Assembly (NCBI GenBank): GCA_009838525.1
Contig: VXRJ01000014.1
Coordinates: forward strand, 98,560 to 162,559
Length of the DNA stretch: 64,000 nt
Direction of reading: 5' to 3'
Origin: Acidobacteriota bacterium
Lineage (GTDB): Bacteria; Acidobacteriota; Vicinamibacteria; Vicinamibacterales; UBA8438
The translations under genes were made by a program, and so were the position numbers. The notes under the pieces were generated by a model. It saw only the letters and a list, made by a program, of their open reading frames with translations, did no database searches and had not been told where the DNA came from. Positions 17,483-24,203 of the stretch are shown here, one piece after another (position 1 is the stretch's first letter; each line of letters begins with the position of its first letter).

Positions 17483-18328
17483 CTAGAGGCGAGACCGTGC
17501 GTAGCGCGCGACGGCATCCTGCCAGGTCGGCATGGCGATGCCGGTCGCGGCGAGCTTCTCCGAGTCGAGCGCGCAGTACTTGGGGCGGGGCGCCTTGAGC
17601 GCCATCTCTTCCAGCGTGGTGGGCCGGATGTCGGGCACTGTGACGTTGAGCTGCCGCGCGAGTTCCCCGGCGACCTCCATCCACGTGGCGTGGCCGGTCG
17701 AGGCGCAGTGGTAGAGGCCGGGCGCCGGCATTCTTCCGAGCAGGGCGATGGTGGCGGCGGCGACATCCTCGACGTAGCTGGGCGAGACGACGCGGTCGGT
17801 GAAGGCGTGGACCTCGCGGCCGGCAAGGAACGCGTCGGCCATCCGGTCGATGGTGCCGCCGTGGGCGCCGCCGAAGAGACTCTCGACGCGGAGCACGTAG
17901 CTGTTCGGACCCTCCGCGAACCACTCGCCGAGCAGCTTGGACGCGGCATAGACGGCCGCCGGGTTGGGGTCGTCGGTCTCGACGTAGGGCTCGCCCTTCG
18001 TGCCGTCGAAGACGAAGTCGGTGCTGTAGTGGACGAGGTTCGCACCCACCTCGACCGCGGCCTTCTTGATCGCCCGGACGCCGAACGCGTTCACCGCCAA
18101 CGCCGTCTCCGCATTGTCCTCGGCGCCGTCGACATCGGTGTAGGCGGCGGCGTTGAGGATGGCGTCGGGCCGGAGCCTCCCGATGGTCTCGCGCACGGCG
18201 GCCTCGTCGGCGACGTCGAGCGCGGCGCGCGGCAGCGCGACGACCGCCTTTTCGCCGTAGGCGGCGGCGGCGATCCGCACGAGGGCCGGACCCAGCCGGC
18301 CCGCCGCTCCGGTAACGACCACCTTCAT
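17483..18328 (-). CDS. dTDP-4-dehydrorhamnose reductase-family protein (RfbD-like)
   Basis: The 281-residue short-chain dehydrogenase has VVVTGAAGRLGPALVRIA at the N-terminus (NAD(P)-binding), NAAAYTDVDGAEDN typical of RfbD, STDFVFDGTKGEPYVETD and the catalytic YAASK, then LRVESLFGG. It would reduce dTDP-4-keto-rhamnose to dTDP-rhamnose, although other RfbA/B/C genes are not present here, so a related sugar-nucleotide reductase or SDR role is possible. Its start overlaps the stop of smpB by four bases (ATGA). Confidence 0.8.
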   Translation of the reverse strand: MKVVVTGAAGRLGPALVRIAAAAYGEKAVVALPRAALDVADEAAVRETIGRLRPDAILNAAAYTDVDGAEDNAETALAVNAFGVRAIKKAAVEVGANLVHYSTDFVFDGTKGEPYVETDDPNPAAVYAASKLLGEWFAEGPNSYVLRVESLFGGAHGGTIDRMADAFLAGREVHAFTDRVVSPSYVEDVAAATIALLGRMPAPGLYHCASTGHATWMEVAGELARQLNVTVPDIRPTTLEEMALKAPRPKYCALDSEKLAATGIAMPTWQDAVARYARSRL

Positions 18329-18807
18329 CGCGAACGCTCCTTGAGGGCCGCCCGCGTCTCGCGATCGATCTGGCGGCGGCGGATGGTTTCGCGCTTGTCG
18401 TGCGCCTTCTTGCCCTTGGCGACGCCGAGCGCCACCTTCACCAGGCCGCGCTTGAAGTACATGCGGACCGGAACCAGCGTGAAGCCGCGCTCCACCGCCT
18501 TGCCGGTCAGCTTGTGGATCTCCCGCTTGGTCAGCAGCAGCTTGCGGCGGCGCAACGGCTCGTGCTCGCTGTAGCCGCGATGGCTGTAGGGACTGACGTG
18601 CAGGCCGTGCAGGAAGATCTCCCCCGCCTCGATCCGTCCGTAGCTGTCGCGCAGGTTGACGCGCCCCTCGCGGATCGCCTTCACCTCGGTGCCGAGCAGG
18701 ACGATGCCCGCCTCGTAGACATCCGAAATATGGTAATCGTGTCGCGCCTTGCGGTTGTCGGCGATAAGCCGTTCGCCCGCGGCGGGCGCCACCGTTGCAG
18801 TCGCCAT
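18325..18807 (-). CDS. smpB: SsrA-binding protein SmpB
   Basis: The 160-residue protein binds tmRNA and brings it to stalled ribosomes for trans-translation. All SmpB signatures are present: NRKARHDYHISDVYEAGIVL, GTEVKAIREGRVNLRDSYGR, HVSPYSHRGYSEHEPLRRRK and RGFTLVPVRMYFKRGLVKVA, followed by the basic KGKKAHDKRETIRRR tail that becomes helical in the ribosome. The tmRNA gene itself is not in the window. It is followed by the RfbD-like gene through an ATGA overlap. Confidence 0.96.
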   Translation of the reverse strand: MATATVAPAAGERLIADNRKARHDYHISDVYEAGIVLLGTEVKAIREGRVNLRDSYGRIEAGEIFLHGLHVSPYSHRGYSEHEPLRRRKLLLTKREIHKLTGKAVERGFTLVPVRMYFKRGLVKVALGVAKGKKAHDKRETIRRRQIDRETRAALKERSR

Positions 18808-18828
18808 CGGTCGATCTCTCTGTTCAGC

Positions 18829-19812
18829 TTACGCCGACGCAGGGGCGCCTGCGGAGGTGTTGACGAGATTGACGGCAAGCCGCACGGCGGCGAGCAGGCC
18901 CGACGGGTCGGCCATTCCCTTCCCGGCGATGTCGAAGCCGGTGCCGTGGTCGACCGAGGTGCGGACGATCGGGAGGCCGAGGGTGACGTTCACCGCTTCG
19001 CCGAACGCGATCAGCTTGATCGGGATGAGTCCCTGATCGTGGTAGCAGGCGATCACGGCGTCGAACTCACCGTCGACGGCGCGGCGAAAGACCGCGTCGC
19101 CGGGGATCGGGCCGGTGACGTCGATGCCGGAGGCGCGGCAGCGTTCGACGGCCGGAGCAAGCGTCCGCTGCTCCTCGTCGCCGATCAGGCCGCCCTCGCC
19201 CGCGTGCGGGTTGAGTCCGGCGAGGGCGAGGCGCGGGCGCGCGACGCCGAATCGCGGAAGCTCCGCGTGGGCCAGGCGGATCGTCGTATCGATGCGCTCC
19301 GGGGTGAGAAGCGCGGGAACCTCGGCGAGCGGCACGTGCACGGTGGCGAGCACGACGTTCAGCCGGTCGGCGTGAAACATCATGCGGACGTCGCGGGCGT
19401 CGGTGAGATGGGCGAGCAGGTCGGTGTGGCCGCGCCATCTCAGGCCGGCCGCGGCCCAGGCCGCCTTGTTGATGGGGGCGGTGCCGATGGCGTCGACCCG
19501 GCCCGCCCGCGCGTCGCGCACGGCGGCCACGACCGAGTCGTAGGCGGTGCGGCCCGCTTCGGCAGACACGGCGCCGGGGCTGAACCGCCGGCGGGCCTCC
19601 GCGGCGTCCGGGCCGTACAGCACGGGAGTGCAGAGGGCGCGGATCGCCGGATCGGCCTCCACCAGGCTCGCGATTTCCGGTCCGATGCCGGCGGGGTCGC
19701 CGGTCGTGATGGCGACGCGGGGTGACGGCCCCGAGGCCGGCGGAGCATCCGGAGATGCCGGCCTGGAGGCCGGCGCACCAACTGGGACGCGAGCCGGCGC
19801 ACCGTCAGCCAC
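18829..19812 (-). CDS. pdxA: 4-hydroxythreonine-4-phosphate dehydrogenase
   Basis: The enzyme of pyridoxal phosphate synthesis is recognised by ITTGDPAGIGPEI, IGTAPINKAAWAAAGLRWRG, HTDLLAHLT, LALAGLNPHAGEGGLIGDEE, GPIPGDAVF, CYHDQGLIPIKL and LPIVRTSVDHGTGFDIAGKG, which include the zinc-binding histidines. The start is uncertain. The frame is open to an ATG at 19875, deep inside the upstream gene; a GTG at 19812 gives an 8-base overlap with the ricT stop and a length of 327 residues, close to the family norm. A dispersed palindrome (19755-19779) is translated within the first 25 residues from this start. Confidence 0.9.
   Translation of the reverse strand: MADGAPARVPVGAPASRPASPDAPPASGPSPRVAITTGDPAGIGPEIASLVEADPAIRALCTPVLYGPDAAEARRRFSPGAVSAEAGRTAYDSVVAAVRDARAGRVDAIGTAPINKAAWAAAGLRWRGHTDLLAHLTDARDVRMMFHADRLNVVLATVHVPLAEVPALLTPERIDTTIRLAHAELPRFGVARPRLALAGLNPHAGEGGLIGDEEQRTLAPAVERCRASGIDVTGPIPGDAVFRRAVDGEFDAVIACYHDQGLIPIKLIAFGEAVNVTLGLPIVRTSVDHGTGFDIAGKGMADPSGLLAAVRLAVNLVNTSAGAPASA
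19755..19779 (+). repeat. Dispersed palindromic repeat, copy 2, inside the pdxA reading frame
   Basis: The copy is identical to the one at 17455-17479, including several flanking bases on both sides (GAG before and AAC after). It lies in the N-terminal coding part of pdxA, where the minus strand reads it as GAPASRPASP, before the conserved enzyme domain begins. Confidence 0.85.
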
Positions 19813-20677
19813 TGCCGCAACCGCCACTGCAATTGCCGCATCCGCCGCCGGACGACCCGCATCCGCCACCGCCACCGCAACCGCCCGCGGCCCGCGAACA
19901 GGAGCTCTCGTGGGCGCAACCGGCGTACTGCTCGCCGGCCGCGTTCGGCAGCTCGTAGCGGAGGCAGCACTTGAGGCGGCCGCAGACGCCCGAGAGGCGA
20001 GACGGATTGAGGTTGAGGCTCTGCTGCTTCGCCATCTTGATCGAGATGGGCTCGAAGCGGGGCAGCCACGTGGTGCAGCAGAGCGGCCGGCCGCAGACTC
20101 CGTAGCCGCCCAACAGCTTCGCCTCGTCGCGCACGCCGATCTGGCGCATCTCGATTCGGCAATGGAACTCGGTGGCGAGGGCGCGGATCAGGTCGCGGAA
20201 GTCGACGCGGCTGTCGGAGGTGAAATAGAACGTCAGGTGCGGCTCGTCCACCTGCAGCTCGGTCCGGACCAGCTTCATCGGCAGGCGGTGCTCCCGGATC
20301 TTGAGGGCACAGAACTGGTGCGCGGTGCGCTCCCGGTGCTGATGCCGGAAGCGGGCCGTGATGTCGCTCTCGGTGGCGCGGCGGATCACCCGGTCGCCGC
20401 CCCCGGCGGCGGCGCGGGGGGCGGCGGCGGAGCCGGGGGGCGCCGAAAGTTGCGGCAACTGCGGGATGGTGCGCACCCCGGGGGCATAGGCTACCGGGGC
20501 GGCGTGCGTACCCACCACGTCGTCGCCGGCCTGGAGCGGCGGCTCGAAAGCCACGCCTTCGAGCAGGAAGCGATGCACGCGGCCCACCGGCTCGAACTTG
20601 ACGCTGACGAACGGCGGCGTCGCGCGCGGCGGCGTGTCGCGCGGCGTCTGGTCAGCCTGCGGTGTCTCGTCGGCCAT
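19805..20677 (-). CDS. ricT: RicT/YaaT-like PSP1-domain protein with Cys/Gly-rich tail
   Basis: The 290-residue protein has the PSP1 C-terminal domain with LTFYFTSDSRVDFRDLIRAL, TEFHCRIEMRQIGVRDEAK, LGGYGVCGRPLCCTTWL and LSGVCGRLKCCLRYE. The clustered cysteines are those that bind an iron-sulfur cluster in the Bacillus Ric complex, which affects RNA maturation. From about residue 250 an additional tail alternates Gly, Ser and Cys (for example GGCGSSGGGCGNCSGGCGSG). Residues 1-110 include a Pro/Ala-rich segment. It lies downstream of holB, the order known from Firmicutes. Confidence 0.88.
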   Translation of the reverse strand: MADETPQADQTPRDTPPRATPPFVSVKFEPVGRVHRFLLEGVAFEPPLQAGDDVVGTHAAPVAYAPGVRTIPQLPQLSAPPGSAAAPRAAAGGGDRVIRRATESDITARFRHQHRERTAHQFCALKIREHRLPMKLVRTELQVDEPHLTFYFTSDSRVDFRDLIRALATEFHCRIEMRQIGVRDEAKLLGGYGVCGRPLCCTTWLPRFEPISIKMAKQQSLNLNPSRLSGVCGRLKCCLRYELPNAAGEQYAGCAHESSCSRAAGGCGGGGGCGSSGGGCGNCSGGCGSG

Positions 20678-20693
20678 CCCTGCCCTCAGTCTG

Positions 20694-21722
20694 TCACAAG
20701 CGGCACGCCACCCAATCGGCCACGGTCTTCGGGCTGACGTTGCGGTCCAGGGCGTCTATCGCTTCGTTCACGGCTCGGAAGGCGCGCAGGCCGCGCTTGC
20801 CGCCGTAGGTCGTCGACAAGGTGGCGACGCGGTCGCCGAGATCGGCGTTGGCGAGCGGCGCGTCGGCCTCGGCCGCCGCGACCTCCGCGTCACGCAGGAG
20901 CGTGGCAAGCAGGCGGAGGCGGCGGCGCACTTCGGCGCGGTCGGCGGTCGGAGCCCGTCTGGATCCCGATCCGGCCGTGAACGCCTTGGCGCCCTCCAGC
21001 CGTCCGGGGACGTCACGGGCCGAGGCGACGGACTCCAACAGGCGGATCGCCAGGTCGCGCGACGCGGCCAGCTCGCCCGACGCCGAGCGGAGGGCGCGCC
21101 CGACGCTCCCGCCGGCCGACGCGGCCGACGCGCGGGCCAGGCGCGACTCGATTCCGTGCCGCGACGTCAGGAGATCGACAATCACGGGCACGGTCAGCAA
21201 CCCGAAGCGCAACTGCGGGCAGCGCGACCGGACCGTATCGAGGAGCAGGCCGGGACGCTCGGCGACCAGGATGAACTGCGACGACTCGGGGGGCTCCTCC
21301 AGGGTCTTGAGCAGCGCGTTCTGGGCCTGCGGCGCCATCGCGTCCGCGTCGTCGATCACGACGATCCGGCGGCGCGCCTCGAAGGGCCGATAGACCGCCT
21401 GCCCCACCACCTCGCGGATCTGATCGACGGTGATGGCGCCCGACGCGCTGTCGGGCGGTTCCACGACGACCACGTCGGGAAAGATGCCGCGGCCGATCCG
21501 GCGGCAGACCGCACAGACGCCGCAGGCGTCGACGGCGAAGTCGCCGTCCCCGGTGCGGGGCTCGAGGCAGTTCACCGCCTCGGCGATGGCCACGGCGGCT
21601 AGGCGCTTCCCGACCCCTTCGGGGCCGCTCAGCAGGACGCTGGGCGGGAACGTGTCGCGGGCGACGGCACGCGCAATGCGGGTGGTAACCCCCCGATGAC
21701 CAGCGATGTCGCGGAAGGGCAC
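20694..21722 (-). CDS. holB: DNA polymerase III subunit delta prime
   Basis: The 342-residue clamp-loader AAA+ subunit has the Walker-A-like GPEGVGK at about 33-39, the zinc-binding cysteines in CLEPRTG..ACGVCAVCRRIG, the Walker B region RIVVIDDADAM, and ALLKTLEEPPESSQFILVAE with the sensor segment that follows. It opens MPFRDIAGH, the typical start. It helps load the beta sliding clamp. ricT follows 16 bases after its stop on the same strand. Confidence 0.93.
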   Translation of the reverse strand: MPFRDIAGHRGVTTRIARAVARDTFPPSVLLSGPEGVGKRLAAVAIAEAVNCLEPRTGDGDFAVDACGVCAVCRRIGRGIFPDVVVVEPPDSASGAITVDQIREVVGQAVYRPFEARRRIVVIDDADAMAPQAQNALLKTLEEPPESSQFILVAERPGLLLDTVRSRCPQLRFGLLTVPVIVDLLTSRHGIESRLARASAASAGGSVGRALRSASGELAASRDLAIRLLESVASARDVPGRLEGAKAFTAGSGSRRAPTADRAEVRRRLRLLATLLRDAEVAAAEADAPLANADLGDRVATLSTTYGGKRGLRAFRAVNEAIDALDRNVSPKTVADWVACRL

Positions 21723-21739
21723 GGTTTCCGCAATCTATC

Positions 21740-21844
21740 ATGCCGGCCTGGAGGCCGGCGCACCGGGTTGCTTATGCCGGCCTGGAGGCCGGCGCACCAG
21801 GTTGCTTATGCCGGCCTGGAGGCCGGCGCACCGGCCGGCGCACC
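21740..21844 (+). repeat. Tandem array of three palindromic repeats, 34-base period, plus a partial copy
   Basis: Full 25-base copies lie at 21740-21764, 21774-21798 and 21808-21832. The spacer GGGTTGCTT or AGGTTGCTT separates them, giving an exact 34-base period. A half copy, GGCCGGCGCACC, follows at 21833-21844. The array fills the gap between the starts of holB and the end of gmhB. Three units without unique spacers do not make a CRISPR array. Confidence 0.9.
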
Positions 21845-21849
21845 GGTTC

Positions 21850-22416
21850 TCATGCTGGGTGGCGAAGGAGCCAGCTCGTGGCGTCCATCAGCGTGTCGAC
21901 GACGGCGTCCGCCTCGAGGTCGGGTCGCGGCATCTGCTCCTGGGTGCGGCCGTAGCCGGTGCGGACGAGGATGGCGCGCGCGCCGACATTGCGGGCCAGC
22001 CGAACCTCTCCCCACTTGTCGCCGATGACCACGGAGCGCGCGACGTCGAGATCCAGGTCGCGCGCCGCCTGCTCGATCATTCCCGGCTTCGGCTTGCGGC
22101 AATGACACACGCACCGGTAGGCCTCGACCGGCGCGTTCGGGTCGTGCGGGCAGTAGTAGTGGCCGTCGAGCTGCTCGCCGATCGCGCGCAGCCGGCTGTC
22201 GATCAGCTCGCGCACGGTTTCGACGATCGCCTCGTCCTGCATGCCGCGCGCGATGCCGACCTGGTTGGTCACGATGACGACCGCGTAGCCGGCGCGCCGC
22301 ATCAGGCGGATGGCGTCGAGCGCCCAGGGGTACAGCTCGAAGCGGTCGACCCGTTCCAGGTAACCGACATCTTCGTTCAACGTGCCGTCCCGATCGAGAA
22401 AAACCGCCGGTTTCAT
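21850..22416 (-). CDS. gmhB: D-glycero-D-manno-heptose 1,7-bisphosphate 7-phosphatase
   Basis: The 188-residue HAD-family enzyme begins MKPAVFLDRDGTLNEDVGYL with the catalytic DxD and continues with VIVTNQVGIARG. A zinc loop CPHDPN..YRCVCHCRKPKPG is diagnostic for GmhB, and VVIGDKWGEVRLARNVGA is the last HAD motif. The ATG at 22416 has a strong GGAGGTCA ribosome site, so the longer frame to 22452 is rejected. It removes the 7-phosphate in ADP-heptose synthesis; the kinase and adenylyltransferase genes are at 29.1-30.7 kb. Confidence 0.93.
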   Translation of the reverse strand: MKPAVFLDRDGTLNEDVGYLERVDRFELYPWALDAIRLMRRAGYAVVIVTNQVGIARGMQDEAIVETVRELIDSRLRAIGEQLDGHYYCPHDPNAPVEAYRCVCHCRKPKPGMIEQAARDLDLDVARSVVIGDKWGEVRLARNVGARAILVRTGYGRTQEQMPRPDLEADAVVDTLMDATSWLLRHPA

Positions 22417-22450
22417 TCGTGACCTCCGTTGCCGGCCCGCCGGATTGCCC

Positions 22451-22475
22451 ATGCCGGCCTGGAGGCCGGCGCACC
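22451..22475 (+). repeat. Dispersed palindromic repeat, copy 6
   Basis: The element matches the consensus exactly and is preceded by GGATTGCCC, a variant of the spacer found in the 34-base array. It lies in the divergent gap upstream of gmhB and the small membrane protein gene. Confidence 0.85.
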
Positions 22476-22513
22476 GGCGGGGCGCCCGTGTTACCTTGGG
22501 ATTTCCGTTCTGC

Positions 22514-22519
22514 TACACT
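22514..22519 (+). promoter_or_regulatory. Probable extended -10 promoter element
   Basis: TACACT is preceded by TGC, an extended -10 pattern. The predicted transcription start is about 22526, two bases before the ATG at 22528, so the message would be nearly leaderless. Confidence 0.4.
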
Positions 22520-22527
22520 CGTTCCAC

Positions 22528-22740
22528 ATGAAGAAAACGCTGCCGTTTGCGTCGCTCGTCGGCCTGCTGCTGCTCGTGTTCGAGCGGCCCGCCGCCGCCT
22601 ATCTCGACCCGGGCAGCGGGAGCATGCTGCTCCAGGTGCTGCTGGGTGGTTTCGCCGCGGTCGGCGTGGCGATCAAATTGTACTGGCACCGGTTCAGCGC
22701 CCTCTTCAGCCGCAGGCAGCAGGATCCCGACAAGCGGTAG
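22528..22740 (+). CDS. Small membrane protein of the YLDPGSGSMLLQ family
   Basis: The 70-residue protein has a signal-type helix (LPFASLVGLLLLVFERPAAA, residues 5-24), the conserved phrase AYLDPGSGSMLLQVLLGG at 24-41, a second membrane helix, and a basic cytoplasmic tail. This short family is widespread, is often found beside alkaline-phosphatase-superfamily membrane proteins and methyltransferases, and has no known function. Here the methyltransferase gene starts six bases later and the sulfatase-like gene follows, so the three form one likely operon. Confidence 0.75.
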   Translation: MKKTLPFASLVGLLLLVFERPAAAYLDPGSGSMLLQVLLGGFAAVGVAIKLYWHRFSALFSRRQQDPDKR

Positions 22741-22745
22741 CCGCC

Positions 22746-24179
22746 GTGGACCCGGCTGCCCCTCCACTGGTTGAACCGGGCTCCTTCCGCGACCCCGACA
22801 CGCGCGTCTTCCATCAGGACGGCGCGATACTGCGCGGCCTGAGCGAGCGTGCGCTGGCCGACTGGACGCAGTTGGCCGCCACGGATTTCTTTGCCCGCTT
22901 CTCGGAGGCGGGCCACCTGATTCCGACCCGTCTGCTGGACACCTCCGGGGAGACGCTCCCGGCGCCGCCGGCGGCTGACGCGTGGGCCGCCATCCTGGAG
23001 CACGAGCGCGTGCCGGTGATCTCGTACCCCTACGAGTGGTCGTTCGGCATGCTGCGCGACGCCGCGCTGCTGCAGCTCGACCTGACCCTCGCCGCCCTCG
23101 ACGAGCAGATGACGCTGAAGGACGCCACGCCGTTCAACGTGCAGTGGGTGGGCGCCCGCCCCACGTTCATCGACGTTGGATCGTTCACCGCGTATGCGCC
23201 GGGCGATCCGTGGGCCGGCTACCGGCAGTTCTGCGAGACGTTCCTCTATCCATTGTTCCTCCAGGCCTACCGCAACGTGCCGTTCCATCCCTGGCTGCGG
23301 GGCCGCCTGGAAGGGATCACGGCCGAGGAATGCCGCGCGTGCTTCTCGCTGCGCGACTGGCTGCGGCCCGGGGTGCTGGCGCATGTCGTCCTTCAGGCGA
23401 AGGCGCAGGCACGCTACGAACGGACCGACGACGACGTCCGGGGCGAGCTGCGCGACGCCGGTTTCGGCGCCGCGCTGATCCGGAACAACGTCGCGCGGCT
23501 GCGTCGCACGGTGGAACGCCTGGCGTGGGCGCCGTCCGGATCCACCTGGTCCGGCTACCAGGACGAGCTCAGCTACGACGACGCGGAGGTCGAACGGAAA
23601 CAGGCATTCGTCGGACGCGTCGCGGCGGCGCGGCGGCGGGCGCTCGCGTGGGACATCGGCTGCAACACGGGCGTTTATTCGCGCATCGCGGCGGAGCACG
23701 CCGACTACGTGCTCGCCCTCGACGCCGACCACCTGGTGATCGACCGGCTGTACGCCGCACTGAAGGAGGACGACGGCCACCGGAACATCCTTCCGCTCAT
23801 AGCGGACGTGGCCGATCCGTCGCCCGGCCTCGGATGGCGCGGCACGGAGCGCCGGCCGCTGGCGGACCGCGCGCGGCCGGACCTCATCCTCTGCCTCGCG
23901 TTGATGCACCACGTGGTCATCGGCAGGAACGTGCCGCTCGACGACTTCGTCGCGTGGCTCGCAGACTTCGGCGCGGAAGTCGTCCTGGAGTTCGTCCACC
24001 GCGACGATCCCATGGTGGAACGGCTGCTGCGCAACCGGGGCGACCAGACCGTCGTCTATTCGGCCGAGGCGGTTAGCGCAGCCCTCGCGCGCCGCTTCGA
24101 TGTCGCGACCAACGAGACGGTCGCGGCCGGACGGCGGACGCTCTATCACTGCCGGCCGAGGGCCGGCGCCGGCGCGTGA
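22746..24179 (+). CDS. SAM-dependent methyltransferase (NoeA-like, two-part)
   Basis: The 477-residue protein starts with GTG. The first 270 residues resemble NoeA-type proteins, with FHQDGAILRGLSE, PYEWSFGMLRDAALL and DATPFNVQWVGARPTFIDVG, reminiscent of a kinase-like fold. A class I methyltransferase domain follows: AWDIGCNTGVYSRIAA around 300 binds SAM, then VLALDAD and DLILCLALMHHVVIG. NoeA-type enzymes modify surface or Nod-factor glycans. It lies between the small YLDPGSGS protein and a membrane sulfatase-like protein. The methyl acceptor is unknown. Confidence 0.75.
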   Translation: MDPAAPPLVEPGSFRDPDTRVFHQDGAILRGLSERALADWTQLAATDFFARFSEAGHLIPTRLLDTSGETLPAPPAADAWAAILEHERVPVISYPYEWSFGMLRDAALLQLDLTLAALDEQMTLKDATPFNVQWVGARPTFIDVGSFTAYAPGDPWAGYRQFCETFLYPLFLQAYRNVPFHPWLRGRLEGITAEECRACFSLRDWLRPGVLAHVVLQAKAQARYERTDDDVRGELRDAGFGAALIRNNVARLRRTVERLAWAPSGSTWSGYQDELSYDDAEVERKQAFVGRVAAARRRALAWDIGCNTGVYSRIAAEHADYVLALDADHLVIDRLYAALKEDDGHRNILPLIADVADPSPGLGWRGTERRPLADRARPDLILCLALMHHVVIGRNVPLDDFVAWLADFGAEVVLEFVHRDDPMVERLLRNRGDQTVVYSAEAVSAALARRFDVATNETVAAGRRTLYHCRPRAGAGA

Positions 24180-24203
24180 CGGCCGTGCCCGCGCCAGAGG
24201 TGG

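Noticed and set aside
21740..21844. CRISPR array
   Set aside because: Repeats are spaced by nine nearly identical bases, there are no unique spacers, and no cas genes are in the window.
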